From assembly GCA_016938035.1 (NCBI GenBank), contig JAFGVK010000071.1, forward strand, positions 1-33,337: 33,337 nucleotides of DNA, given 5' to 3'. Of the stretch, positions 8,569 to 18,058 are shown piece by piece (the stretch's first letter is position 1; each line of letters opens with the position of its first letter). The notes beneath the pieces are model-generated. The model searched no databases. It was not told where the DNA came from and saw nothing but the letters and a program-made list of their open reading frames with translations. The position numbers and the translations under genes are program-made. Source of the stretch: Deltaproteobacteria bacterium. GTDB taxonomy: Bacteria > Myxococcota_A > UBA796 > GCA-2862545.

Positions 8569-9984
8569 TCAGCGACGCTCCTGCCGGCGGGTGAGCACCA
8601 GGGCTCCCTCCCCTTCGTCGCCGAGATCGGACACCGCCCAGGCGGCCCCTATCTCCTCGTAGGCGTGCTGCCCGGTGAGGGACCAGTCCTCGGACCCGTC
8701 CCCCGCCGTCAGGAGCAGCGGCCAGGAGGCGCCTCCGTACCAGACGGCGAGCCGCCCCGCGTGGGTGTCACCAGCCTCCTGCCAGCGGGGCAGCCCCACC
8801 AGCAGGTCCGATCGCCCGTCACCGTCCAGGTCCTCCAGCCCGAGCAGCGCCCCCAGGTGCGGCGCCCCAGACGCGGTCGAGGCGAGCCGCACCCTGCTCC
8901 CTGGGCGCTCCCATCCCGCCGCTGCGACCCCGAAGAACACCACCCCGAGCCCCCTGCCCCCGCTGGCGCCAGGGGCGCCGATCACCACGTCGCTCCGCCC
9001 GTCCCCATCCACGTCCCCGGCAGCGAGCGCGGCTCCAGCCCAGTCCCCCGCGGCGGCCCCACGCCAGACCACCTCCCCGCGCGAGGCCAAGGGACCCGAG
9101 GTGGGCTCGGCCCCCAGCGCTGCGCCGCTGACGAGGTAGACGATCCCCTCCGCTGCCTCCCCGCCCAGCGGGGCCCCGACCAGCAGGTCCGCCACCCCGT
9201 CCCCGGTGAGGTCTCGATCGCAGCTCAGGGCAGCCCCAGCCCCCTCCCCCTCCTTGGAGCCCCACAACCACAGCCCCACCGCGTCCGCGGTGACCGTCCC
9301 GCTCTGCCCCCGCAGGCCCTCCGAGAGCAGCACCGCCACCCCCCCCGCCAGCGAGGCCACGCCCACTGTAGCCCCCTCCGAGGCCGACAGGCGGGGCGCG
9401 GACACCGCCCACTCAGGCAGCCCGTCGCCGGTCAAGTCCCCGCACAGGGCGACCGCCTCCCCGAACCTCCCACCGCTCCCCGCACCCAGCACCTCCAGAT
9501 CCATGCTCAGCTTGCTCCAGTCCGGCCGCCTGGTCGCGGCGCGGACCAACCGCACCCGCCCCCGCCCGTTGTCACGGCCCGGGACCCCGATCACCAGATC
9601 CATCCGCCCGTCCGCCTCCGCGTCACCCAGGGCCAGGCCGGCGCCGAAGGACTCGCCGTGGAGATCTGTGGCCCGGCGATCCAGCGACAGGCCCTCCTGC
9701 AACAGCCCCAGCGACTGGGACTCGGGGAAGGCGAGCACCACCTGATCCGCTGCGGCCGCGAGGCTCCACCCCACCCCCTCCGCGTCGCCTCCGGCCCACG
9801 AGGACTCCCCCGCCGCGGCCCAGGCCCCCAGGTTCCTCCCCTGGGGCAGGCGGAGCACCTCTGTCCGGGTGAAGTCGTCCTCACACTGGGAGCCAACGCA
9901 GGTCCCTGTGCACCCCGAGGATGTTATGAGGACCGCTACCCCAAGGACTGCGGAGGACACAATGTCTGCGAAACGTGGAACCAT
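8569..9984 (-). CDS. FG-GAP repeat (integrin alpha-like) lipoprotein
   Basis: A 471-residue predicted lipoprotein. Starting at ATG 9984 it has a signal segment with a positive charge at residue 4, a hydrophobic core and SSGC, with Cys25 as the lipidated residue. A later GTG at 9960 would remove the charged region. Five FG-GAP-type calcium-binding loops are visible: [68 protein letters not shown] and [15 protein letters not shown]. They fit a beta-propeller like the integrin alpha head. Such proteins usually mediate surface adhesion. The 5' end overlaps the divergent glgC start by 23 bp, so its promoter must lie inside glgC. Confidence 0.85.
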   Translation of the reverse strand: MVPRFADIVSSAVLGVAVLITSSGCTGTCVGSQCEDDFTRTEVLRLPQGRNLGAWAAAGESSWAGGDAEGVGWSLAAAADQVVLAFPESQSLGLLQEGLSLDRRATDLHGESFGAGLALGDAEADGRMDLVIGVPGRDNGRGRVRLVRAATRRPDWSKLSMDLEVLGAGSGGRFGEAVALCGDLTGDGLPEWAVSAPRLSASEGATVGVASLAGGVAVLLSEGLRGQSGTVTADAVGLWLWGSKEGEGAGAALSCDRDLTGDGVADLLVGAPLGGEAAEGIVYLVSGAALGAEPTSGPLASRGEVVWRGAAAGDWAGAALAAGDVDGDGRSDVVIGAPGASGGRGLGVVFFGVAAAGWERPGSRVRLASTASGAPHLGALLGLEDLDGDGRSDLLVGLPRWQEAGDTHAGRLAVWYGGASWPLLLTAGDGSEDWSLTGQHAYEEIGAAWAVSDLGDEGEGALVLTRRQERR

Positions 9985-11245
9985 CACCCTGATCCTCGGC
10001 GGAGGGAAGGGCACCCGCCTGTTCCCCCTTACCGCGCTCCGAGCCAAGCCCGCCGTGCCCCTGGGGGGAAAATACCGCCTGATCGACGTGCCGCTCAGCA
10101 ACGCGATCAACTCGGGCCTGCGCGAGATCTACGTGCTGACTCAGTTCAACTCCAAGTCCCTCAACGCCCACGTCTCGCGGTCCTACGTCTTTGACGCGTT
10201 CTCCAGCGGCTTCGTAGAGATCCTGGCCGCCAACCAGACCGACACCTCCGACGACTGGTTCCTCGGCACGGCGGACGCGGTGCGGCGCAACCTGGAGCAC
10301 CTGGAGCGCCCGGGCGACATCGACATCGTCATCCTGTCTGGCGACCACCTGTACCGCATGGACTACCGCGAGCTGCTGGACACCCACCGGCGCCAGAACG
10401 CCGACATCACCGTGTCCTGCATCCCCCGCAGCCGTGAGGGGTGCGAGGGCGTGGGCGTGATGGCTGTGGACGAGGAGGGGATGATCCGGGACTTCACCGA
10501 GAAGCCCCCCACTGGCGCTGACATCTCCCACCTCAAGACCCCCGCCCGGCTGATGGAGTGGTGGGCGATGGGCGACAACCCGTACCTGGTCTCCATGGGG
10601 GTCTACATCTTCAAGCTGGAGGCGCTCAAGGAGCTGCTGGCCGATCCCGCCCGCAAGGACTTCGGCAAGCACGTCATCCCGCAGTCGCTCACCGACTACC
10701 GCGTCGCGGCCCACCTGTTCAACGGCTACTGGGAGGACATCGGGACCATCCGCTCGTTCTACGAGAGCAACCTGATGCTCTGCGACGAGGTCTCTCCCTT
10801 CCGCTTCCACACCACCGAGGCGCCGATCTACACCCGGCCGCGCTTCCTCCCCGCGTCCCGCTACACCGACACGCAGGTCGAGCGATCGATGGTGTCGGAG
10901 GGCTGCATCATCCAAGGCGCGAAGGTCACCCACTCGGTGATCGGCCTCCGCTCTCGCATCCTGCGCGGCGCGTCGATCGAGGACTCCATCGTGATGGGCG
11001 CGGACTACTACGAGGACGACGCGGGCCGGACCAAGGAGCTGGAGCGCGGAAGGCTGCCGATCGGGATCGGGGCTGGAGCCTCCCTCAAGCGGGCCATCAT
11101 CGACAAGAACGCGCGCATCGGCGAGGGAGCCATCATCCACGGGGGGGAGGACCGCGCCGACGAGACCCACGACACCTACGCGGTGCGCGACGGCATCGTC
11201 ATCGTCAAGAAGGACGCGGTGATCCCTGCGGGATCGGTGCTCTAG
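9962..11245 (+). CDS. glgC: Glucose-1-phosphate adenylyltransferase (ADP-glucose pyrophosphorylase)
   Basis: A 427-residue enzyme that makes ADP-glucose from glucose-1-phosphate and ATP, the committed step of bacterial glycogen synthesis. The nucleotidyltransferase domain has [12 protein letters not shown] (13-24), RAKPAVP (27-33), [13 protein letters not shown] (35-47), the [11 protein letters not shown] active-site segment and the FTEKP motif. The C-terminal left-handed beta-helix shows [14 protein letters not shown]. The wording of these motifs ([34 protein letters not shown]) follows the plant and cyanobacterial branch more closely than the enterobacterial GlgC. The ATG at 9962 has GGAGG five bases upstream. 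It is divergent from, and overlaps, the FG-GAP gene and converges on the patatin gene with a 9-bp gap. No other glycogen gene is nearby. Confidence 0.95.
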   Translation: MSAKRGTITLILGGGKGTRLFPLTALRAKPAVPLGGKYRLIDVPLSNAINSGLREIYVLTQFNSKSLNAHVSRSYVFDAFSSGFVEILAANQTDTSDDWFLGTADAVRRNLEHLERPGDIDIVILSGDHLYRMDYRELLDTHRRQNADITVSCIPRSREGCEGVGVMAVDEEGMIRDFTEKPPTGADISHLKTPARLMEWWAMGDNPYLVSMGVYIFKLEALKELLADPARKDFGKHVIPQSLTDYRVAAHLFNGYWEDIGTIRSFYESNLMLCDEVSPFRFHTTEAPIYTRPRFLPASRYTDTQVERSMVSEGCIIQGAKVTHSVIGLRSRILRGASIEDSIVMGADYYEDDAGRTKELERGRLPIGIGAGASLKRAIIDKNARIGEGAIIHGGEDRADETHDTYAVRDGIVIVKKDAVIPAGSVL

Positions 11246-11254
11246 CCCTGCCGC

Positions 11255-12673
11255 CTAGCCCCCCAGCCGGGGGATCGGGCGCATCATCTCCTTCATGAAG
11301 GGGACGTGGGGCTCCAACGCCTCGCGCCCCCAGCGCATCGCGGTCATCGAGTCCCGCACCGAGGGCACGAGGTTCAGGGGAGAGAGGGTGCGGGTCAGGG
11401 TGAGGGTCAGGTCCGCGAAGCGGCTGTGCTCCACCACGTTGGCCCGGCGCACCGCCTCCGCGAGGGGGATCCAGAGGGGGGATCGGAGGCTGGGCGCGAA
11501 GCAGTCCAGCGACAGCACGAAGCTGTTGCGGATCCCCAGCCGGCCCGCTGCGGCGCTCTCCCACCCCACCCGCGAGGCGACGTTGGCCACCATCCCGCCC
11601 TCCCCAAGGCGGGTGATCCCCCGCTCGGCGTAGAGGGCGTCGAGGATCCTGTGCATCCGCGCATCGGAGCGCAGGACGTCGTAGTGGAGGGCGCCGGGGA
11701 TGGCGGAGGAGAAGCCCGCCGCGTCGAGGGCGTCGAAGCGCTCGGTGCCCGCGTCCCTCCCGAGCACTACCTCCACCAATGCGTCGGGGCGGGAGAGAAA
11801 TTCCCGCACCACCTGCATGGTCTTGGCGACCGACCGCAGCCCCGCCTGTGCGCCCCGCTGGACCTCGCCGTCGAAGAAATGCTCGTAGTAGTCCATGTCG
11901 TGCTTGAGGGCGTCCACCGTGATCCCGGTCGACACGACATAGGTGGGGATCTCCAGCTCTGACAGGTACAGCGTCCGCCCCTCAGGGTGGCGGAAGATGG
12001 GCCCTAGCACCCCCTGCAGGTCCATCTTGAGGGTCGCGGGGAGCCCGTAGCGGTTCTTGGACTCCAGCACGGTGAAGATGCCAGACCAGGACAGGGAGCG
12101 CGCGCCCTCCATCAGCACCGCCTGGTCATAGGTGCGGTGCCTGGCGCGGAACAGGGACAGCAGCGCGCCGATCGAGGTGCCCACCATCAGGTCGGGGGTC
12201 AGGCCCATCCGCTCCAGCCTGTGGTACACGCCCGGGTAGACGAAGCCGGCACCCCCACCCCCACCAGACACCACCACCAGGGTGCGGCGGCACACCTGCG
12301 CCTCCAGCTCCTGGCGGTCCACGGGGAGGTTCGCGAGCAGGCTGCCTCGCACCTCGCGGGTGCGCTGGACGAGATCACCGATGGTGCCGCTCAGATCGGA
12401 GAGCCGATGCAGTCCGACCAGCCGCTTCTCCACCTCCTCCTTCACCCAGGCGCTGTGGAGGGCCATCGCGCTGCCCACCGCCAGGGTGCGCCCCTCTCGA
12501 CCCCTGAGGCTGGTGAGCCGCGCGAGGGAGATCACGTACCTGAGGGCGTCCAGCACGGCGCGGCCGCTCGCGTCGGGGGCGGCGAGGTGTCGGCGGACCA
12601 GCCGGCTCTCCAGCTGATCCAGCGGCCGCCTCCTCGCGGCGAGCAACAAGGTCTCTGGCGAGGCCCGGCTCAC
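11255..12673 (-). CDS. Patatin-like phospholipase
   Basis: A 472-residue protein with a patatin domain from about residue 131. The oxyanion-hole glycine run GGGGGAGFVYPG (137-148) and the nucleophile elbow GTSIG (S167) are present. The second catalytic motif, normally DGG, reads EGG here (E358, in RLGEGGMVANVAS), so the usual dyad Asp is replaced by Glu. About 130 residues precede the patatin domain, helical and charged, with no recognised domain. GTG at 12673 has GGAGG upstream and overlaps the helicase stop by four bases (GTGA). The frame remains open to 12766, but that would require a 97-bp overlap. Expected activity is acyl hydrolysis of phospholipids at a membrane, unless the Glu change has inactivated it. 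Co-translation with a nuclease-helicase is notable. Confidence 0.9.
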   Translation of the reverse strand: MSRASPETLLLAARRRPLDQLESRLVRRHLAAPDASGRAVLDALRYVISLARLTSLRGREGRTLAVGSAMALHSAWVKEEVEKRLVGLHRLSDLSGTIGDLVQRTREVRGSLLANLPVDRQELEAQVCRRTLVVVSGGGGGAGFVYPGVYHRLERMGLTPDLMVGTSIGALLSLFRARHRTYDQAVLMEGARSLSWSGIFTVLESKNRYGLPATLKMDLQGVLGPIFRHPEGRTLYLSELEIPTYVVSTGITVDALKHDMDYYEHFFDGEVQRGAQAGLRSVAKTMQVVREFLSRPDALVEVVLGRDAGTERFDALDAAGFSSAIPGALHYDVLRSDARMHRILDALYAERGITRLGEGGMVANVASRVGWESAAAGRLGIRNSFVLSLDCFAPSLRSPLWIPLAEAVRRANVVEHSRFADLTLTLTRTLSPLNLVPSVRDSMTAMRWGREALEPHVPFMKEMMRPIPRLGG

Positions 12674-15018
12674 ACCCCCTCCCAGAAGGCCCGGACGGCC
12701 TCCACCGGCGCCTCTGGTGCGGAGGTAGCCCAGCTCTCGGGGAGCAAGCCCGCGTATTCCTGCCACCTGAAGCGTCGCCCGATCAGCACCACCACCCCCA
12801 GATCCTCAGGGCGCCTCACCAGCCGCCCAGCCGCCTGGATGACCCGGGTCATCCCCGGCACCAGCGAGGCATAGCGAAACCCTGCCCCGTACCGCTCCTG
12901 ATAGTACCGCTGCAGCAGCTCCCGCTCCAGCCCTACCGGCGGGAGCGCCGGCCCCACAACCAGCACCGCAGACAGGGCCCCAGGGGGCAGGTCGATCCCC
13001 TCCGCGAACACGCCCCCCAGCACCGCCGCCAGCACCTTGGGGCCCCCCTCACTGAGCAGCTTGAGGGTGCGGGTGCGGGTGCTCTCGCTCATTCCCTGCC
13101 GCTGCAGCAGCAGCTCGCGCTCCCCCAGCTCCAGCCGCTCGGTGAGATCCCGCAGCATCGCGAACGAGGAGAAGAAGACCGCGGTGTTGCCAGGGGTGGC
13201 CTCGATCAGCGCCTGGATCAGCGCGGCGGTGCGGGGGGCGTCCGCGATCCTGTCGCGCCAGGCGGTGGAGACCTCCGGCGCGAGGAAGACCGGGCGGCGC
13301 GCCGCGGGGAAAGGCGAGCTCACCTGGAGGTGGTGGGTGCGCTCCGGGTCCAGCCCCAGCAGATCGAGGTAGAAGCGCGAGGGACTCAGCGTGGCGCTGG
13401 CACCGACGAAGCCCCCGAGGCGCCCGATCAGGCCCCGCAGCCACACCGAGGGGTCGAGGCACACCAGCTGCAAGCCCGCCCGCTCGGGGGCGCGCTCCGC
13501 GAGCACCACGGTCTCCTCCCCCGCCGCCTGGAGGCGTCTCACCCAGCGGGCGACCCCCCAGGCCAGCTCCAGCCAGGCGTCGCCGGGCTCCATGAGCTGC
13601 GGGGCGAAGTCCACCATCAGCCCGTCAAGGTGGGCGGCGAGTCGCACCCAGCGCGCCACCGACACCTTCACCACCTGGGCGCTGTCACGGCGCGCTCCCC
13701 CCTCCTCGCTCTCCCGCAGCAGGGTCAGCACCGACTCGGCAGCGCGCGCGAGGGCCCTAGGCCTGGCGGCGCCCGCCAGCGCGCGGCTCACCTGCGACTC
13801 CAGCAGGGCTGGCGAGAGCGCCTCGCGCACCCGATCCACCACCTGGTGGGCCTCGTCCGCCACCACGATCCACGAGCCCGCGTCTTCGCCAAAATGGCGC
13901 CGGAGCATCACCTCGGGATCGAAGGCGTAGTTGAGGTCCCCGACCACCACGTCCACCTCGGCCGAGGCGTCCAGGGCGAGCTGATAGGGGCACACCTCGT
14001 GGGCGCGGCCCAGGCGCTTGAGCGCCCTGATCCCCAGCCGCCCGTGCGCCAACGCCTCCTCCATCACCCCGGCGCGGAGCTTGTCATAGTAGTCGCGCGC
14101 GTAGGGACAGACCGAGGGGTGGCAGCGCACCTCATCCAGCAAGCAGAGCCTGTCGCGCCCCTGGATCACCGCGTATCGCAGCGCGAGGCCGCGCTCCTGA
14201 AAGCGCGCAAGGGTGGCCTCTACCCCCGCGTGCTGTGTGTTGCGCGAGGTGGACCAGAAGAGCTGCTTGTCGGTGGGTAGCGCGGCCTGGAGGGCTCCGA
14301 ACAGGACCGCAGCGGTCTTCCCGAGCCCGGTGGGGGCCTCGGCCAGCACCGAGATCCCGCCCCGCACCCCATCGCGCACGGCAGCGGAGATCTCCTCCTG
14401 CCCCCCCCGCCACCCCGGGAAGGGCGCGGGCACGCTGAGCAGGCGCCGGTGGGCCAGCCACGACAGCCTGCGCTCCCTCCGCCCGATCAGCCAGGCGAGG
14501 CGGATCTCGATCCAGGCCTCCACCGACTCCAGGTCCAGGGCTAGGCCCAGGCTGTGCTGGCTGGCGTCAACCAACGAGACGAAGATCAAGCGCCCCACAG
14601 GGGACCTCCCCACGCCCCCGTCCGCCATCCACAGGTAGACCTCCAGCTGCCTGCGGTACGCGGGCCACCGCTCCAGGGCGGTGTCGTAGAGGCGCTCGGC
14701 GCTGAGCTGAGTGGTCTTCACCTCTTCAATGACCGTGCGCCCGCCCTCCTCGCTCAGGCCGTCCGCCCGCCCGTGTACCCTGACCGTCCAGCCCATGACC
14801 GAGGTCTCGCGCTCCAGCGCCACCTCAGCGCGGAAGGAGCCGTCCTCATCCCCCCGCCTGTGCTGAAAATCCTGGTGGGCCACCCGCCCCACGGCGAGCC
14901 GCGCCGGCCCAGAGACCAGCTGGCCACGGTGAATGGAGCCCGAGAAGCCCTCATCGTCGGCGAGGTCATGCACCGAGAGCGAGAGGGTCCTGGCAGCGTC
15001 GTTGAAGCGCACGGTCAC
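12670..15018 (-). CDS. PD-(D/E)XK nuclease fused to XPD/Rad3-type Fe-S DNA helicase
   Basis: A 782-residue two-domain protein. Residues about 40-130 are a RecB/Cas4-like nuclease: GRVAHQ (H48), HGRADG (D86), IEEVKTT (E99, K101) and RQLEVY (Q124, Y128). From about residue 200 follows a superfamily 2 helicase of the DinG/XPD group: Walker A EAPTGLGKT (K234), four cysteines placed as in the XPD iron-sulfur domain (C292, C299, C304, C343), DEAH at 388-391, GDLNYAF, and C-terminal motifs V (GGVFAEGIDLPPG) and VI (QAAGRLVRR). It should be a 5'-3' ATP-dependent DNA helicase with its own nuclease, acting in repair or against foreign DNA. The GTG start at 15018 has AGGGG six bases upstream. The stop overlaps the patatin start by four bases. 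All key residues appear intact. Confidence 0.92.
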   Translation of the reverse strand: MTVRFNDAARTLSLSVHDLADDEGFSGSIHRGQLVSGPARLAVGRVAHQDFQHRRGDEDGSFRAEVALERETSVMGWTVRVHGRADGLSEEGGRTVIEEVKTTQLSAERLYDTALERWPAYRRQLEVYLWMADGGVGRSPVGRLIFVSLVDASQHSLGLALDLESVEAWIEIRLAWLIGRRERRLSWLAHRRLLSVPAPFPGWRGGQEEISAAVRDGVRGGISVLAEAPTGLGKTAAVLFGALQAALPTDKQLFWSTSRNTQHAGVEATLARFQERGLALRYAVIQGRDRLCLLDEVRCHPSVCPYARDYYDKLRAGVMEEALAHGRLGIRALKRLGRAHEVCPYQLALDASAEVDVVVGDLNYAFDPEVMLRRHFGEDAGSWIVVADEAHQVVDRVREALSPALLESQVSRALAGAARPRALARAAESVLTLLRESEEGGARRDSAQVVKVSVARWVRLAAHLDGLMVDFAPQLMEPGDAWLELAWGVARWVRRLQAAGEETVVLAERAPERAGLQLVCLDPSVWLRGLIGRLGGFVGASATLSPSRFYLDLLGLDPERTHHLQVSSPFPAARRPVFLAPEVSTAWRDRIADAPRTAALIQALIEATPGNTAVFFSSFAMLRDLTERLELGERELLLQRQGMSESTRTRTLKLLSEGGPKVLAAVLGGVFAEGIDLPPGALSAVLVVGPALPPVGLERELLQRYYQERYGAGFRYASLVPGMTRVIQAAGRLVRRPEDLGVVVLIGRRFRWQEYAGLLPESWATSAPEAPVEAVRAFWEGV

Positions 15019-15299
15019 CCCGCGCCCCTATCCGATCCCAGCGCGATCATCACCCCCCGGCGCGCCGCGGGCCGAGGGGAGGAGCACGGGGCAGGCTACA
15101 TCGGCGCGGGATGTTGCGGACGGGCGCGGGGCAGTCCGTTAGAGAAAGAGGGTCGCTCGATCCGCGCTCATCCCCCCACCGCGCCTCGGATGTTCCCGCG
15201 CCACCCGGCGCATGAACCCACCGCAGTCGCCTATTATCGGTGGTTGAGCCGCGCTAGAGCTCTGTATCCGACCGGGCCAGACCCGCTGGTGGAGGCACG

Positions 15300-17294
15300 A
15301 TGATGCTACTGACGCTCGCCCTGACCGCCCTGGGGCAGCAGGTCCCAGTCCCTGACCTCGACGCGCAGCTCTACCGGCACCCGATCGACGCGCAGTACAG
15401 CCTCTGGGCCGACGACACCTACCTGCAGCAGAGCGGCAGCTTCATCGCCCGGCTGGGGGTGGGCTACACGCGCAACCCGCTGATCTACAAGTGGGACAAC
15501 GACGAGGTGGACGCCCTGCTCTCCGATGTGGTGCAGACCAACCTCCTCGGCGCCTACACCTATCAGCGCGTCCGTGTGGGCCTCGACGCCCCCATCTACC
15601 TGCTCGCGCACACCCCCGACGGGTCCAACTTCGGGCTGGGCGACGTCGCTGCGGACATGAAGCTCCGCTGGCTGGAGCGGGGCGAGGGCTCACCAGGAGT
15701 GGCCGGGGGGCTGCGCCTCTCGCTCCCCACCACCACCGTGGACGCACCGCTCGGCTCGCCCGGAGCGGGCTACGCCCTGCAGGCCATCGTCGACCACCAG
15801 GTGGGCCCCGCGCTGCTCGCCCTCAACCTGGGCACCAGGGGGGTGCCAAAACAGGACCTGGAGAACATCGTCTGGAACGACCAGCTGTTCTTTCGCGCCG
15901 CCGCCGGCGTGCCCCTCACCGACACCGCTGGGGTCTCGCTCGACCTCGCGGGGCACATGAACTACCAGGAGGCGCTCCGCAACACCGCGGGTTCGCCCCT
16001 AGAGGCGCTGCTAGGGGGTTGGGGGCGCGTCGCGAGCACCGACTACGTGGTGCGGGGCGGCGTGGGCGCGGGGCTCACCCCCGGGATCGGCTCACCCGCC
16101 TTCCGCGCGGTGTTGATGGTCGGCTGGGAACCTGCGAACGGCGGGGACCGCGATCTGGACGGGATCCCGGACAAGCAGGACGGCTGCCCTCAGCTCGCCG
16201 AGGACCTCGACCGGTTCGAGGACCGGGACGGCTGCCCGGACACGGACAACGACCAGGACCGCATCGCAGACGTCGCGGACGCCTGTCCCGACGAGGCGGA
16301 GGACCTCGACGGCTTCGAGGACCAGGACGGCTGCCCCGAGGCGGACAACGATCAGGACGGTCTCCTGGACGGAGAGGACACCTGCCCCAACGAGGCAGAG
16401 GACCTCGACGGCTACAAGGACCAGGACGGCTGCCCCGACAAGGACCTGACCGTCCACCTGCGCTTCGAGGGCCTGGACGGAAACCCCCTCGCCAGCACCT
16501 CGGCCCACCTGCTGGGGGCCGGCGCCCCGCGGGAGGGTGGCTCCACCTGGAAGCTCACCCTGGACCCGGGCACCTATCAGGTCCAGGCCCAGGCCCCAGG
16601 CTACCAGCCGGTGGAGGCGGAGCTGGTGATCGGCACCGATGAGGAGCGGGTGGAGCGCACCTGGACCCTGCAGCCCCTGGTGGTGCTCGGCAAGGTGCGG
16701 GTCCAGGTGACCGATCCCAGCGGTGCGTCGATCGACGCCAGGTGGTCCTTCGACACCCAAGAGGCCATCGCGGTGCCCGGGGGCGAGGCCACCATGGACC
16801 TGGTCCCCGGCATGCACGAGATGACGGTGCGGGCCGACGGCTACACCCCCGTGGCCTTCCCGGTGGAGGTGCTCGGCAACGAGGAGATCACCCTCCCGAT
16901 CACCCTCACCCCCTCCAAGGTGCAGATCACCCGCGAGAAGATCGACATCGCCGACAAGGTGTACTTCGAGACCGGCAGCGCACGCATCAAGCCAGAGAGC
17001 TTCGACCTGCTCAAGGAGATCGCGACCCTGATCCTCGATCACCCCGAGGTCACCCTGCTCCGGATTGAGGGCCACACCGACGCGCGAGGCAACGACGCCT
17101 ACAACCTCCAGCTCTCCAAGGACCGGGCCGCGTCGGTGCGCGCCTACATGATGGAGATGGGGGTAGAGGGCAGCCGGCTCGAGAGCGAGGGCTACGGCGA
17201 GACCCGCCCGATCGACGATCGGCAGGTGGAGGAGGCCTGGGAGGCCAACCGCAGGGTCGAGTTTTTCATCGCTGCCCGCTCCGATGAGGAATGA
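15300..17294 (+). CDS. OmpA-family outer-membrane protein with thrombospondin type 3 repeats (1)
   Basis: A 664-residue protein with a short N-terminal hydrophobic signal (LLTLALTALG). A region of about 270 residues follows with alternating, Gly-rich strands typical of an outer-membrane beta-barrel. Residues about 282-381 hold TSP3 calcium-binding repeats: DRDLDGIPDKQDGCP, then two copies of a ~38-residue DxDxDxxxDxxDxCPxxAEDLDGFxDxDGCP unit. Two PEGA-like carbohydrate-fold domains (about 385-450 and 460-540) precede the OmpA C-terminal peptidoglycan-binding domain (553-660), with EGHTDARGNDAYN, LSKDRA and RRVEF. Two adjacent ATGs (15300, 15303) follow GGAGG. It overlaps the next gene by four bases. 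Probably anchors the outer membrane to the cell wall. Confidence 0.9.
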   Translation: MMLLTLALTALGQQVPVPDLDAQLYRHPIDAQYSLWADDTYLQQSGSFIARLGVGYTRNPLIYKWDNDEVDALLSDVVQTNLLGAYTYQRVRVGLDAPIYLLAHTPDGSNFGLGDVAADMKLRWLERGEGSPGVAGGLRLSLPTTTVDAPLGSPGAGYALQAIVDHQVGPALLALNLGTRGVPKQDLENIVWNDQLFFRAAAGVPLTDTAGVSLDLAGHMNYQEALRNTAGSPLEALLGGWGRVASTDYVVRGGVGAGLTPGIGSPAFRAVLMVGWEPANGGDRDLDGIPDKQDGCPQLAEDLDRFEDRDGCPDTDNDQDRIADVADACPDEAEDLDGFEDQDGCPEADNDQDGLLDGEDTCPNEAEDLDGYKDQDGCPDKDLTVHLRFEGLDGNPLASTSAHLLGAGAPREGGSTWKLTLDPGTYQVQAQAPGYQPVEAELVIGTDEERVERTWTLQPLVVLGKVRVQVTDPSGASIDARWSFDTQEAIAVPGGEATMDLVPGMHEMTVRADGYTPVAFPVEVLGNEEITLPITLTPSKVQITREKIDIADKVYFETGSARIKPESFDLLKEIATLILDHPEVTLLRIEGHTDARGNDAYNLQLSKDRAASVRAYMMEMGVEGSRLESEGYGETRPIDDRQVEEAWEANRRVEFFIAARSDEE

Positions 17295-18058
17295 CCTGGA
17301 CCCGGCGGGACTTCCTCCTGGGCGCCGCCGCGGCCCTGGGGGGGTGCGCCGCTCTCCACAGGCCACCAGTTGATCTGACCGCACCCGAGGGGCCGCTGGT
17401 CCTCGGGTGGCGGTGGGTGCCTGGGCAGCAGCGCTACTATGGCCTCACCACCGAGCGCTTCGCGCGTGCGGGGGTGTCCCGCCGCGTCGAGCGGTGGCGC
17501 TACCTGGTCCAGGCGGTCTCCGGCGAGGGGGTGGCCACCCTCGCGGCCTCGCTGCTCGAGGTCGACGCGGGCCGAGCGGGCGCGCCCCCACCGCCCGAGG
17601 CGCTGGTCGACCTGAGGCGCCGCTCGGCGCCCGAGGCGACCCTGCAGCTCGGCATGAACGGGCGCCTGGCCAGACTCCCCACCCAGGAGTTGGAGGCGTC
17701 CCTGCCGCACCGGCTGCTCGCGCTCCGGCTCCCGGACCACCCCGTCCATCTGGGCGCCTCCTGGCCGGATCTGGAGCTGGGATCCCTGCTGGCGTCCCTG
17801 CTGCCGCAGCGGCTCGATCCCCACACGCGCTCACAGGTCCACCTGGTCCAGTTCGACCTGGGTGAGCGGGGGGCTACCGCGATCTTGCGCAGCGAGATCG
17901 CCGTCTCGTCCGACGCAGGCGCCTCGCTGGAGCTCTCGGGCGAGTCGGTGTGGGACGCGAACCGCGGCCTGCTGCTGCGCCGCACCCTGGCCGGCAGATC
18001 GAGCATCGGTGGCGCTGATCCCTCGGAGCGGGTGACGGCCACGCTCCGCTTGCTCTGA
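17291..18058 (+). CDS. Tat-exported lipoprotein, function unknown
   Basis: A 255-residue protein starting MTWTRRDFLLGAAAALGGC. The twin-arginine motif TRRDFLL and the lipobox LGGC (Cys19) predict Tat export followed by lipid anchoring. The mature part has no recognised domain. It is rich in Leu, Arg and Asp, and alternates hydrophobic and polar residues (LELSGESVW, RLLLRRTLAGRSSIGG), suggesting an all-beta fold. The ATG overlaps the stop of the OmpA-family gene (ATGA), and no good separate Shine-Dalgarno is seen at proper spacing, so it is probably translated by coupling. Use of the Tat route suggests that it folds, or binds a cofactor, before export. Its likely partner is the upstream outer-membrane protein. 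Confidence 0.75.
   Translation: MTWTRRDFLLGAAAALGGCAALHRPPVDLTAPEGPLVLGWRWVPGQQRYYGLTTERFARAGVSRRVERWRYLVQAVSGEGVATLAASLLEVDAGRAGAPPPPEALVDLRRRSAPEATLQLGMNGRLARLPTQELEASLPHRLLALRLPDHPVHLGASWPDLELGSLLASLLPQRLDPHTRSQVHLVQFDLGERGATAILRSEIAVSSDAGASLELSGESVWDANRGLLLRRTLAGRSSIGGADPSERVTATLRLL

Noticed and set aside
8491..10194. Long plus-strand open frame of 567 codons
   Set aside because: Antisense to the FG-GAP gene and overlaps glgC; Pro/Arg/Gln-rich shadow.
9881..11170. Minus-strand open frame of 429 codons
   Set aside because: Antisense shadow of glgC.
16092..17384. Minus-strand open frame of 430 codons
   Set aside because: Antisense to the OmpA/TSP3 gene; its Val/Leu/Gly/Asp repeats mirror the repeats of the real gene.
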